The notes beneath the pieces are model-generated. The model ran no database searches. It saw nothing but the letters and a program-made list of their open reading frames with translations, and was not told where the DNA came from. Below, in pieces: positions 43,078 through 51,297 of a stretch of 64,000 nt of DNA. The position numbers and the translations under genes are program-made. Position 1 is the first letter of the stretch. Each line of letters opens with the position of its first letter. The stretch is from UBA5070 sp035913415 (GTDB lineage Bacteria > Fibrobacterota > Fibrobacteria > UBA5070), in contig JAMIIV010000004.1 in assembly GCA_035913415.1 (NCBI GenBank), positions 1 through 64,000 of the forward strand, given 5' to 3'.

Positions 43078-44934
43078 ATGATCCCCTTCCCGCGTTGGTT
43101 GCCCGTGTTGGGCGCCTTGGCTTGCGCACCCCATTCCGCCTCGGCGTGGACCGGACCCATGCCCCAGATCCCCATGGGCATGAACATCGGTGGGGCTTCG
43201 TACTGGGATCCCGCACCCTACCTGGACCCCATGAAGACCTCCAGCGAGTGGATTGCTTTCCACGACGGCGGTGGTTGGGACGACGGAACCGCCAAGCGCA
43301 TCGCGGTCGACACCAACGATTGGCCGACCTCCGTCCCCCAGATGGTCGACGGGGTGCGTACACGGGTGCGCACGATGCTGAACAACTGCCGCGAGGGAGT
43401 CTACGAGGTCTCCTACCAGGGCAAGGGTCTGTTGGGGTGGAACGGGGGAGCGTCGGCGACCACGGTCGGAGGCAAGGTTCGCATAACCATGACCGGCGAT
43501 TGTGGCCACGCCTGGATGACCCTCGATTCGTCCAGTGCCCTCGATCCGATCCGCGACCTGCACATGACTCCCGTCGAGCATCTCGCCGATCCAGGTGGTG
43601 CCCCGCTGTTCGATCCCGCGTTCCTGCGCGGGCTGCGCCCGTTCCACGCCCTTCGGTTCATGGACTGGATTTCCACCAACGGTTCGCGCCAGATGAAATG
43701 GTCCGATCGACCGGTCCCCTCCGACCGCAGCTACGGCACCGGAACGGGCATGCCTTGGGAGCACGCGATCGCCCTGTCCAAGGAGCTCGGCACCGACGCC
43801 TGGATCTGCGTTCCCCACGCGGCCGACGACGACTACATCACCCGCCTTGCCGTACTGTTCCGCGACTCGCTCCCGCAGCCCCGCAAGGTCTATCTCGAGT
43901 ACTCGAACGAGATCTGGAACTGGTCGTTCGACCAGGCGCATTGGGTGGCCAAGAATGGCGCGACCCTCCCGTGGGGCGATTCGGTCGAGCGGGACGTCGC
44001 GGCCGACTCGATCCGCGACAGCTTGCGCGCCGTGGGCCGGAAGGCCTGCCAGGATGCCGAGAGCTACTGCCATCCCGAGAAGGACGCCTGGATGATGGGG
44101 CGCCTCTTCCGGATCTGGCAGCCGATCTGGGCGGGACAGCGTTCGCGCCTGGTGACCGTGGCCACCGGGCAGCACGCCTGGATGGACAATTCCCGTCGCA
44201 TCCTCGATTGGCTGGTGGACGAAATGGGGATCGTTCCGGACGCCTTTTCGGTGGCGGGGTACATCGGGTTCGAGGAAGCCGACCACGACCGCTGGATGCT
44301 CAAACCCGACACCGTGAAGGCCGCCGACGTCGCACAGGCGCTCATCGACCGCTTCCCCGCGGGGTCCAAGGCGTGGTCTCTCGAGACGGCCCGCATCGTG
44401 AAGGCGAAAGGGATCAAGCGCTACCTGGTCTACGAAGGAGGGCAGCACGCCCAACCCTTCCAGCAGCAGGACTGGCCGTACAACGAAGCCGTCTGGGGTG
44501 CGCAGATCCATCCTCTCATGCGCGAGGCCTACCTGCGCAACTTCCAGATGCACGACTCGATCGGGTGCGACCTGTTCATGGCCTTCTCGTACGCGGGTGC
44601 CCGCAAGAGCAAGTACGGCTCGTGGGGGCACCTCGAGACCTTCGCCCAGTCGGCCCTGAGTCTCGATGAACTGCGGACCGTTGCCCCGAAATACGCCACG
44701 CTCCTGGAAGTCAACACCCCACGACTGAACTCCGGGGTCGGAGCAAGGCAGGGGCGCCAGAGCCCTGGTGGTCTCCAGGTGCGCAGCATCGTCCAGGGAC
44801 GTCTCCGAGGGGTTGTCGGACGCGTCGAGATCCGGTCCATCGAGGGGCGTGTGTTGCATCGGGGGGAGCTTTCCGAACTCCCTCCGATCTCCGATGGTTT
44901 GGTCCTGGTTCGACCGCTTCCCACGGATCGTTAG
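43078..44934 (+). CDS. Secreted glycoside-hydrolase-like protein with C-terminal sorting-type domain
   Basis: This 618-residue protein has a signal peptide (LPVLGALACAPHSASA) and a (beta/alpha)8-like body. VYLEYSNEIWNWSF near residues 271-284 contains the Asn-Glu pair typical of clan A glycosidases (Glu278 as acid/base). YLVYEGGQHAQPF about 180 residues later offers the second acid. The final 60 residues (VEIRSIEGRVLHRGELSELP) resemble a short sorting domain. I cannot assign a GH family number. It is third in the TIGR02147-lipoprotein operon. Confidence 0.75.
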   Translation: MIPFPRWLPVLGALACAPHSASAWTGPMPQIPMGMNIGGASYWDPAPYLDPMKTSSEWIAFHDGGGWDDGTAKRIAVDTNDWPTSVPQMVDGVRTRVRTMLNNCREGVYEVSYQGKGLLGWNGGASATTVGGKVRITMTGDCGHAWMTLDSSSALDPIRDLHMTPVEHLADPGGAPLFDPAFLRGLRPFHALRFMDWISTNGSRQMKWSDRPVPSDRSYGTGTGMPWEHAIALSKELGTDAWICVPHAADDDYITRLAVLFRDSLPQPRKVYLEYSNEIWNWSFDQAHWVAKNGATLPWGDSVERDVAADSIRDSLRAVGRKACQDAESYCHPEKDAWMMGRLFRIWQPIWAGQRSRLVTVATGQHAWMDNSRRILDWLVDEMGIVPDAFSVAGYIGFEEADHDRWMLKPDTVKAADVAQALIDRFPAGSKAWSLETARIVKAKGIKRYLVYEGGQHAQPFQQQDWPYNEAVWGAQIHPLMREAYLRNFQMHDSIGCDLFMAFSYAGARKSKYGSWGHLETFAQSALSLDELRTVAPKYATLLEVNTPRLNSGVGARQGRQSPGGLQVRSIVQGRLRGVVGRVEIRSIEGRVLHRGELSELPPISDGLVLVRPLPTDR

Positions 44935-45001
44935 CCTCGTGTGATCCCTCCGAGGGGCGTTGGGGACTCCAGGCCCGAGGGGCGATTCCCCCCCTCCAGA
45001 A

Positions 45002-45058
45002 CGTCGCAAGGAGCCTTCGCGTTGGAGGCTCTTGCGACGCAGTCTTTGAAACTGCGTC
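45002..45058 (+). terminator. Two consecutive hairpins after the glycosidase gene
   Basis: The first stem pairs CGTCGCAAGGAGCCT (45002-45016) with AGGCTCTTGCGACG (45026-45039), with one bulged base. The second pairs GACGCAGT (45036-45043) with ACTGCGTC (45051-45058) perfectly. They share GACG, so only one can form at a time. No long T run follows. It may be a terminator, an attenuator or a protein-binding site. Confidence 0.5.
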
Positions 45059-45117
45059 TCGAACTCGCTGAGCGTTCTATGTTCATGGCTCCACCCGATA
45101 CCGTCGAAAGGTCAGCC

Positions 45118-45567
45118 ATGGGCAACACCGTCAAACTCCACCGCGTGCTCAAGACCACCCCTGAGAAGATCTACCGCGCGTTCCTCGAGCCCGCGGCCAT
45201 CGCCAAGTGGTTGCCTCCGTACGGATTCGTGTGCACGGTGCAGTCCTACGACGCCGTGGTGGGTGGCCAGTTCCGCATGACCTTCACGAACTTCGGAGCC
45301 AACGCCGGTCACTCCTTCGGAGGCACCTTCCTGGAGCTGGTCCCCAACGAGCGCATCCGCTACAACGACCAGTTCGACGACAGCGCGATGCCTGAGGTCA
45401 TGGACGTGACGATCGAGCTCAAACCCGTGTTGTGCGGCACGGAACTGCACATCGTGCAGGCGAACGTGCCCGAAGCCATCCCGGTGGAGTTCTGCTACCT
45501 GGGGTGGCAGGAATCCCTGGAGCAGCTCGCCAAGCTGGTCGAGCCCGAGATCCCCGCCGGGGCTTGA
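45118..45567 (+). CDS. SRPBCC/AHSA1-family protein
   Basis: This 149-residue protein has the START-like fold of the AHSA1 family: VLKTTPEKIYRAFLEPAAIA, then KWLPPYGFVCTV and GGTFLELVPNERIRYNDQFD, with a C-terminal helix LGWQESLEQLAKLVEP. Such proteins bind hydrophobic ligands in a deep pocket. No partner gene indicates the ligand. The ATG at 45118 directly follows the paired hairpins by 59 bases. Confidence 0.86.
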   Translation: MGNTVKLHRVLKTTPEKIYRAFLEPAAIAKWLPPYGFVCTVQSYDAVVGGQFRMTFTNFGANAGHSFGGTFLELVPNERIRYNDQFDDSAMPEVMDVTIELKPVLCGTELHIVQANVPEAIPVEFCYLGWQESLEQLAKLVEPEIPAGA

Positions 45568-45679
45568 GGGAGGTTCGTCTTCGACTCCAGAAGGCGCATC
45601 GCCTCGGGAAGCCGGCGCCAAGGGAACCTTGATGCCCATCTTGCGGGACCTCGGAAAATCAATGCCGGTGGGCGGCTTA

Positions 45680-45720
45680 CTAGATCTTCATTATATTGAG
45701 TAGATCAAATAGGAGTCGCA
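45680..45720 (+). promoter_or_regulatory. AT-rich promoter region and ribosome-binding site of the Rrf2 gene
   Basis: An AT-rich stretch (tagatcttcattatattgag) lies just before the Rrf2 gene and includes TATATT-like hexamers. The AGGAG at 45711-45715 sits 9 bases before TTG at 45725 and decides that start. The TAGAT elements echo the palindrome at 46194-46214, suggesting self-regulation. Confidence 0.5.
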
Positions 45721-45724
45721 CCCT

Positions 45725-46153
45725 TTGAGCTACTCGTTGACCTTGACCCATGCCGTGGCTGTGACCGTGTTCGTCGCCGACAAAATCCGTCGGGGCATGT
45801 TCGAGTTCGTGCCCACCCGCGAGATCGCCCACCAGCTGGACATCAAGGCACCCACTTTGGTCAAGATCCTCCAGAACCTCAACCGTGCCGGCATCGTCGA
45901 GACCCGCGAAGGGGCCAAAGGCGGCGTCCGCATGGCGCGCCCCGCCCAGGAGGTACGTGTCCTGGACGTCTTCGAGGCGATGGAGAACCGGCGTCCCGTG
46001 TTCCAGACCGACCTTTCGTTCCGCGTGACCGGCGAAATTCCCGATCGCGCCAAGTTGGCCATCCGCTCCGTCTTCGACGACGCCGCGAGCGCTTTGCGCC
46101 ACTCCCTCGACGCTCGCACCATCGCCGACCTCGTCGCGCGCCTCGACGGCTGA
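45725..46153 (+). CDS. Rrf2-family transcriptional regulator
   Basis: This 142-residue protein has the Rrf2 winged helix: the N-terminal LTLTHAVAVTVFVADKIRRG, then TREIAHQLDIKAPTLVKILQ and the wing ETREGAKGGVRMARP. The C-terminal half lacks cysteines, so it does not carry an IscR/NsrR-type iron-sulfur cluster. It starts with TTG at 45725. The likely target is the outer-membrane protein gene 90 bases downstream, with an intervening palindrome. Confidence 0.88.
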   Translation: MSYSLTLTHAVAVTVFVADKIRRGMFEFVPTREIAHQLDIKAPTLVKILQNLNRAGIVETREGAKGGVRMARPAQEVRVLDVFEAMENRRPVFQTDLSFRVTGEIPDRAKLAIRSVFDDAASALRHSLDARTIADLVARLDG

Positions 46154-46193
46154 CCTTTGCACCGACCTCCCGCACATTCCCGTGCACCCACAA

Positions 46194-46214
46194 CTAGATA
46201 TACGCAATATCTAG
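46194..46214 (+). promoter_or_regulatory. Palindromic operator between the Rrf2 gene and the outer-membrane protein gene
   Basis: CTAGATAT (46194-46201) and ATATCTAG (46207-46214) are perfect 8-bp arms around ACGCA, 29 bases before the start codon of the next gene. The size and spacing suit a dimeric winged-helix regulator such as the upstream Rrf2 protein. Confidence 0.65.
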
Positions 46215-46243
46215 AAACATCAAAACAAGAGAGAGAAGAACCC

Positions 46244-46792
46244 ATGAACGCCAAGACCTTCGCCCTGATCGCCGCCGCTGCACTCGCTCCGGTCCAAGCC
46301 GGGGAGTTCCTGCTGGAGACGGACCCCGCGACCTTCGCCATGAAGGGCGGTGCCCTGCATCTACGCGCCCGCTTCGACGCCCTACCCGGATGGACCTTCG
46401 GCGTGGGCGCCTACGCGCTCGACCTGCCTCCGCTGATGGTCGACCTCGTCCCCCAGAACGAAGGGGAGGACTGGAACGTGCGGATCGAACCCGGCATCGG
46501 TCTGTTCCTGGACAAAGGCTTCGGCGCCGATGGGGAAGGACTGACGGTCGGAGGCCAGGTCTCCCTGCAGCGCTTCGAGCTCGACGCTCCGAAGCAGACC
46601 GAAGGCGACGTCTGGAACTTCCTGGTCATGCCCCGCGCCGGCTACGTCTGGAGCCCCTTCGACAACGGCTTCTACGTGTACCCCTGGGCGGGTGTCGGCT
46701 ACACCACGCCGGTGTCGGGCGACGAAGGCTCCTACCATGTGGCCCCGATCGTGCCCTTCGCGACCCTGCACGTGGGCTGGCGCTTCCGCTGA
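46244..46792 (+). CDS. Outer-membrane beta-barrel-like exported protein
   Basis: This 182-residue protein has a signal peptide (NAKTFALIAAAALAPVQA) and alternating beta-strand sequence (FGVGAYALDLPPLMVDL, GEGLTVGGQVSLQRFELD, NGFYVYPWAGVGYTTPV), ending ATLHVGWRFR with the aromatic-terminated last strand of outer-membrane barrels. Function unknown. The Rrf2 gene and its palindrome lie just upstream and it ends in a shared terminator. Confidence 0.7.
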   Translation: MNAKTFALIAAAALAPVQAGEFLLETDPATFAMKGGALHLRARFDALPGWTFGVGAYALDLPPLMVDLVPQNEGEDWNVRIEPGIGLFLDKGFGADGEGLTVGGQVSLQRFELDAPKQTEGDVWNFLVMPRAGYVWSPFDNGFYVYPWAGVGYTTPVSGDEGSYHVAPIVPFATLHVGWRFR

Positions 46793-46798
46793 TCCGTC

Positions 46799-46827
46799 GG
46801 ACCTGAGCCTTCGGAAGACTCAGGTCC
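46799..46827. terminator. Hairpin terminator between convergent genes
   Basis: GGACCTGAG (46799-46807) pairs perfectly with CTCAGGTCC (46819-46827), with a loop containing CTTCGG. It lies across the ends of the barrel protein gene and the convergent TetR gene, overlapping the latter's stop codon, and probably stops transcription both ways. Confidence 0.65.
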
Positions 46828-47407
46828 CTTCCTCGGCCAGACCGAGAAGGGGGTACAAGACGTGGAGGGGATCGGCCCCGGGTGAGCCGCCCCCGTGGCG
46901 GGACCGGGCGAGCACCCCTTCCAGCAACGTGCGTAGGAAGGCGGCCGCGGCCCTCGCATCGCGCTTGGCCAAGGGAGCGCGCTTGGGCAGGGTCTCCAAG
47001 CAAGCCTGGAAGCGGGCTTCGAGCGACGCGTAGAGAGCTTCCACGCGTTGGAGGATCTCGGGATCCGCGTGGTTGAATTCCTGACCGATCGAGAGCAGGA
47101 AGCACCCGTTGTGTCCGATGCGATCGTGCAGGGAACTCGCGAACCGAAACAGTTCGAGGGTGGACTCGGCGGGGTGGCGGGGATCGAGCCTCGCGAAGGT
47201 CGAGGCCTGCCAGGTCAGCGCGTAGTGGTCCAGTGCCTCCAGGAGCAATCCTCGTTTGCTGCCGAAAGCCGCGTACAGGCTGAACTTGTTGATGCCCATG
47301 GCCGCTTCCAGGTCGGCGACGCCCGTGGCGTGGTAGCCGCGGTCCCAGAACAGGTTCATCGCCTCTTCGAGGACCTTCTCACGATCGTACTGCTTGGCCC
47401 GTGGCAT
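46820..47407 (-). CDS. TetR/AcrR-family transcriptional regulator
   Basis: This 195-residue protein has the TetR N-terminal DNA-binding domain: PRAKQYDREKVLEEAMNLFW, DRGYHATGVADLEAAMGI and FSLYAAFGSKRGLLLEALDH (about residues 1-58). The C-terminal ligand domain is all-helical. It is divergent from a redoxin gene; the region between contains AACCG-AA-CGGTT, a TetR-type half-site pair, so the redoxin is the likely target. ATG at 47407 preferred over 47416. Confidence 0.9.
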   Translation of the reverse strand: MPRAKQYDREKVLEEAMNLFWDRGYHATGVADLEAAMGINKFSLYAAFGSKRGLLLEALDHYALTWQASTFARLDPRHPAESTLELFRFASSLHDRIGHNGCFLLSIGQEFNHADPEILQRVEALYASLEARFQACLETLPKRAPLAKRDARAAAAFLRTLLEGVLARSRHGGGSPGADPLHVLYPLLGLAEEGT

Positions 47408-47483
47408 GGATTCCAAGGTACGGGAAGCGAGCTCGTCCGGTCAAAGAAATCTGTGGGCGTGATCCCTGGATTCGGTATATTCA

Positions 47484-47495
47484 AACCGAACGGTT
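47484..47495. promoter_or_regulatory. Putative TetR operator
   Basis: AACCG and CGGTT flank AA at 47484-47495, next to TATATTC, in the 128-base gap between the divergent TetR and redoxin genes. TetR-family sites often have A-C-C-G/C-G-G-T half-sites. A bound dimer would cover the redoxin promoter. Confidence 0.5.
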
Positions 47496-47535
47496 AGATA
47501 AGCTGGAAATCCTTCCCTCCTGGAGACCCGTCCCG

Positions 47536-48405
47536 ATGAATCGAGCCAAAGCCGTCTTTGTGTCCCTCTATCTCGCGGGTTGCGCCGCGGCCGCTTCGCT
47601 GGCGGCCTACCAGATCCTTCGCTTCGGTGCCTGGGCCTGGGTGGGTGTCCTGGCGGCCACCTTGCCGATCCTCTACCTCAGTGCGGGAAACGTCCTCCTC
47701 CACCATTCCGCGACCACGAGCCGCTGGCTTCCCGTTCCTTCCGCGCTGTTGGTCCTGGGCAGTTTCGCGGCTCTCCTTCCGATCCTCCCCGGTGCGCGAT
47801 CCCCTGGGCTCCTCCTCGGGATCCTGGCGCTGGATTCCGGGTATGTCGCCTACCTCCTCTGGTATTCGCGCTTCGCCCCCCGCGACGGCTCGCGCATCCG
47901 TCGAGGCGAGCGTTTGCCGACCTTCGCCGCGAAGGGCCTGGATGGTCGCCTCGTTTCCTCCCGGGATCTCCTCGGAGCGCCTGCGCTCCTGGTCTTCTAC
48001 CGAGGCAACTGGTGCCCCTTGTGCGTCACCCAGGTGCAGGACCTGGCCCGCAACTACCGAGCCCTGCGGGAGCGGGGCATCCGCGTGATCCTGGTCTCGC
48101 CACAGTCCCCGGAGCACACCGCCTCCCTGGCCAGGCGCTTCGACGCCCCGATGGAGTTCTGGATCGACGCCGACCTTTCGGCCGCGCGGACCCTCGGGAT
48201 CCTCGACGCCCAGGGGTTGCCGATGGGCATGGAGGTCCTCGGTTACGAACGCGATACGGTGCTGCCCACGTCCATCCTGATCGACCGGAACGGCGTGGTC
48301 TTCCACGACGACCAGACCGATTCCTATCGCATCCGTCCCGAGCCCGAGGACTACCTGGCGGCCTTCGACGCCCACGCATCGCGGTCGGAATCCGTCGCGG
48401 CATGA
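47536..48405 (+). CDS. Membrane-anchored redoxin (peroxiredoxin/thioredoxin-like)
   Basis: This 289-residue protein has three or four N-terminal membrane helices (residues 5-115), then an AhpC/TSA-type thioredoxin fold. The motif FYRGNWCPLCVTQVQ gives a CPLC at residues 160-163, in a peroxiredoxin-like position. The substrate may be a peroxide or disulfide on either side of the membrane. It is divergent from the TetR gene, so it may respond to a small molecule. A hairpin follows the stop. Confidence 0.82.
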   Translation: MNRAKAVFVSLYLAGCAAAASLAAYQILRFGAWAWVGVLAATLPILYLSAGNVLLHHSATTSRWLPVPSALLVLGSFAALLPILPGARSPGLLLGILALDSGYVAYLLWYSRFAPRDGSRIRRGERLPTFAAKGLDGRLVSSRDLLGAPALLVFYRGNWCPLCVTQVQDLARNYRALRERGIRVILVSPQSPEHTASLARRFDAPMEFWIDADLSAARTLGILDAQGLPMGMEVLGYERDTVLPTSILIDRNGVVFHDDQTDSYRIRPEPEDYLAAFDAHASRSESVAA

Positions 48406-48407
48406 GC

Positions 48408-48430
48408 GGCCTCCGGGAATCCGGGAGGCC
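48408..48430 (+). terminator. Hairpin after the redoxin gene
   Basis: GGCCTCC (48408-48414) pairs with GGAGGCC (48424-48430) beginning three bases after the redoxin stop codon. No strong T run follows, so it is a moderate terminator at best. Confidence 0.5.
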
Positions 48431-48515
48431 ATCCTCCAGGTCCTGACGGCATCGGTCTTTCCCCCCAGGAACATTCCGGACTCTCGCTACCTTGGACCCG
48501 AGCGGGAGGTGTTGT

Positions 48516-49205
48516 TTGTCCAGAGCCGAGAGACTTCTCCAGTTGCTGGAGATCCTGCGCCGTCGGCGCGGGGTGGTGACGGCGTCCGAACTCGCCACCG
48601 CGACCCGCGTCAGCGTGCGCACCCTCTACCGCGACATCGAGGCGCTTCGCGTACAAGGTGTGACGATCGAAGGCGAAGCGGGTACGGGTTACCGCGTGCA
48701 GGCGGGCTACGTGCTGCCCCCGCTGATGTTCACGGAAGACGAGCTGGAAGCGCTCCTTCTGGGAGTTCGATGGGTCGCCGCCCGCACGGATCGTGCCCTG
48801 GGAAGATCGGCCGAGGCGGCGATGGAGCGCATCCATGCCGTGCTTCCCGCCGACCTCAGATCCACCTTCCAACACTCGGCGCTCTTGGTCGCTCCGGGAC
48901 CTCCCGTCGGAGGAGTGCCGCTGGATCTGGGCGACCTGCGGGAAGCGATCCGCGAGCGCAGGAGATTGCGCCTTCGCTACAGCGATGTGAACGCCGTCGA
49001 GACGGAGCGCGTGGTCTGGCCGGTGGCGCTTGCCTTCTTCGAATCGACGCGCGTCCTCGCCGCCTGGTGCGAGCTGCGCCGCGACTTCCGGCACTTCCGG
49101 CTCGACCGGATCCAGGGGTGGCAGGACGAAAGGGGGCGATTCCCCGGGTCCCGCGCCGCCTTGCTCGCTCGGTGGAAAGAGGCCTTGGGAATTCCGCACA
49201 CGTGA
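48516..49205 (+). CDS. YafY-type HTH/WYL-domain transcriptional regulator
   Basis: This 229-residue protein has an HTH_11-type winged helix (RAERLLQLLEILRRRRGVVT, then ASELATATRVSVRTLYRDIE) followed by a WYL domain with LRLRYSDVNAVETERVVWP and the CELRRDFRHFRLDRI end. WYL domains sense nucleotide-like or other ligands. TTG at 48516 is chosen because GGGAGG lies 6 bases upstream; the TTG at 48492 is weaker. A VOC protein gene follows after 89 bases, a common pairing for YafY regulators. Confidence 0.87.
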   Translation: MSRAERLLQLLEILRRRRGVVTASELATATRVSVRTLYRDIEALRVQGVTIEGEAGTGYRVQAGYVLPPLMFTEDELEALLLGVRWVAARTDRALGRSAEAAMERIHAVLPADLRSTFQHSALLVAPGPPVGGVPLDLGDLREAIRERRRLRLRYSDVNAVETERVVWPVALAFFESTRVLAAWCELRRDFRHFRLDRIQGWQDERGRFPGSRAALLARWKEALGIPHT

Positions 49206-49294
49206 GGTCTACTGACACGGATTGACAGGAGGGTCGGCGCACATTCCTGGAGCCACGGAAGCGATTCAGCTTCCAGCCACCAAAGGAAACCACC

Positions 49295-49675
49295 ATGCCG
49301 CACCTCACGATCCTCTACGTCGCCTCGGTTCCCGCGAGCGCCACCTTCTACGAAGCCGTCTTCGGCGCACCTCCCCTCGAGTCCATGCCGGGCTTCGCGA
49401 TGTTCTCCCTCTCGGAGGGAAGCATGCTGGGGCTCTGGGAGCGCGACGCCGTGAAGCCGCCTGCCGTGGGTCCCAGCGCGGGATCCGAACTCGCCTTCGA
49501 ATACGCCGACGGCGCGGCCTTGAAGACATTTCGCGACACCTGCTGGAACGCCGGCGCCAAGGTGATCCAGGACATCGTCGAGGTCGACTTCGGGACCACC
49601 TTCTGCGCGGTCGATCCCGACGGGCACCGCCTGCGTGGTTTGGTCCCTCGCGCGATGGTGGCCGCGGCCACCTGA
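49295..49675 (+). CDS. VOC-family (glyoxalase/bleomycin-resistance-like) protein
   Basis: This 126-residue protein has the paired beta-alpha-beta-beta-beta fold of the VOC superfamily: ILYVASVPASATFYEAVFGA at the start and VDPDGHRLRGLVP at the end. The start lacks the usual first metal-binding histidine, so binding to metal is uncertain. It lies just after the WYL regulator, which may control it. Confidence 0.85.
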   Translation: MPHLTILYVASVPASATFYEAVFGAPPLESMPGFAMFSLSEGSMLGLWERDAVKPPAVGPSAGSELAFEYADGAALKTFRDTCWNAGAKVIQDIVEVDFGTTFCAVDPDGHRLRGLVPRAMVAAAT

Positions 49676-49731
49676 CCCCGCCCTCCGATCCATTTCGCCG
49701 CGATTCCTCCATCGACCCACGGAAGTTTCCC

Positions 49732-50493
49732 ATGCTCGAGTCCAACCCAACCCCCACGGGGGGTGTCTCTGTCCGGATCGTCTTCTTGCACGGGGCCGGA
49801 ACCGGCCCCTGGATCTGGGAGGACGTACGCCAGCGCCTGGAATGGCCATCCACGGCGCTGGCCGTTCCTTCCGATCGTCCCGGGACGGATCCGCAACGCT
49901 GCGCCACCGACCTGCTCTCGGATCCTTCCTTCCCTTCCAGCTGTCCGATTGTGCTGGTGCTCCATTCCCTCGCCGGGGTTTTGGAGGGGGCGCTGCTCGA
50001 AGCTATGGGATCCCGCGTTGTCCAGGTGGTCCACGTCGCCGCGGTGACGCCGCAGCCGGGTGGAACCTTCGCGTCCACGGTGGGTTTTCCCGCCAACCTG
50101 GTGCTTCCCATCCTGTTCTGGTTGAATCCCCGCGGCCTGAAGCCGAGCCCCGCCATGCTCCTGCGCGAACTCGGGGAAGACCTTTCCGAGGAACGGCGCG
50201 TGGAACTTGTGGCCAGGCACCGACCCGAGCAGGGAGGTCTGTTCCTCCGGCCGGTCCCCCGCGCCGAAATCCGCGTGCCTCGCACCTACGTCCTGTGCGC
50301 GAACGACCGCTGCGTGGCGCCCGCCCTGCAGGCACGGATCGCCCATCGCCTGGGAGCCGAGATCCACTCCCTCGAGGCCGGACACCTTCCCATGCTCTCG
50401 TGCCCCGCCGAATTCGCCGGTCTCCTGTCGCGGACCATCACCACGGCACTCGCGACCGCGAGAGCATCGATCCCCTCCTCCCCAGGGCATTGA
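49732..50493 (+). CDS. Alpha/beta-fold hydrolase
   Basis: This 253-residue protein has FLHGAGTGPWIWEDVRQRL near residues 18-36 (the oxyanion HG region) and VLVLHSLAGVLEGALLEAM near 78-96, where His-Ser-Leu-Ala-Gly replaces the usual G-x-S-x-G at the first position. LCANDRCVAP and LEAGHLPMLSCP supply the acid and histidine. Like other salicylate-esterase-type hydrolases it probably cleaves small esters. The start at 49732 gives the normal N terminus; substrate unknown. Confidence 0.85.
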   Translation: MLESNPTPTGGVSVRIVFLHGAGTGPWIWEDVRQRLEWPSTALAVPSDRPGTDPQRCATDLLSDPSFPSSCPIVLVLHSLAGVLEGALLEAMGSRVVQVVHVAAVTPQPGGTFASTVGFPANLVLPILFWLNPRGLKPSPAMLLRELGEDLSEERRVELVARHRPEQGGLFLRPVPRAEIRVPRTYVLCANDRCVAPALQARIAHRLGAEIHSLEAGHLPMLSCPAEFAGLLSRTITTALATARASIPSSPGH

Positions 50494-50649
50494 CAGGAAT
50501 CGACACGCACCCGCCGCCGGAAACCTCCGTCCGGTACCCCAAGGGGGCCCTGCTGCCTGGCGGGACCTTCCTGTATCTTCCAACCACTCCCTCCCGCGGT
50601 CGCCCGACCGACCAGGATGGGGGCGTCCCACGCGAAAAGGCGACGACGA

Positions 50650-51297
50650 ATGCTGAAAATCGACCTGAAGAAAGAGCTGAATGACCTCTATCAACCCTCC
50701 GCGAAGAAAATCGTCCAGGTGGAGGTTCCCGAATTCCGGTTCCTGATGGTTGACGGAGAGGGGGATCCGAACACCACCTCCCGTTATTCCCAGGTGGTCG
50801 AGTCCCTGTTCGCGGTCTCCTATGCCGCGAAATTCATGATGAAGAAGGCTCCAGGCGGTGTGGACTATGCGGTGATGCCGCTGGAGGGGCTGTGGTGGGC
50901 CGACGACATGGCGAGTTTCGGAAACGGCGATAGGTCCAGGTGGAAATGGACCATGATGGTCCTGCAACCGGATTTCGTGCCTCCGGAATTGCTCCACGAG
51001 GTGATCGCCGAAACCAGGAGGAAGAAATCCCTTCCGGCGATCGATGATCTGAGGATCGAGTCCTTCGCCGAGGGCTTGTGCGCGCAGACCTTGCACATCG
51101 GACCGTTCAGCGAGGAGGGGCCCGTCATCGAACGAATCCATTCCCACATCCAGGCCGGATCCAGCCTGCGGGGAAAGCACCACGAGATCTATCTCAGCGA
51201 CATCCGCCGTGCTGTATCCTCCAAATGGAGGACGATCCTGCGCCAGCCCATGACGGACCGACAGGACCGGGTTCCGAGCCAGGAGATCCAGGGATGA
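50650..51297 (+). CDS. GyrI-like small-molecule-binding protein
   Basis: This 215-residue protein has the GyrI-like (SOUL/Rob ligand-binding) fold: VPEFRFLMVDGEGDPNTTSR near residues 26-45, YAVMPLEGLWW near 78, and a C-terminal HEIYLSDIRR repeat. It has no DNA-binding domain. The stop overlaps the ATG of the DUF6157 gene (ATGA), so the two are translated together. Function unknown; ligand binding or hydrolysis of drugs has been suggested for the family. Confidence 0.82.
   Translation: MLKIDLKKELNDLYQPSAKKIVQVEVPEFRFLMVDGEGDPNTTSRYSQVVESLFAVSYAAKFMMKKAPGGVDYAVMPLEGLWWADDMASFGNGDRSRWKWTMMVLQPDFVPPELLHEVIAETRRKKSLPAIDDLRIESFAEGLCAQTLHIGPFSEEGPVIERIHSHIQAGSSLRGKHHEIYLSDIRRAVSSKWRTILRQPMTDRQDRVPSQEIQG

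Noticed and set aside
42934..45009. Minus-strand frame of almost 700 codons
   Set aside because: It is antisense to the glycosidase-like gene, which has a signal peptide and active-site motif. No domain is seen in the antisense frame.
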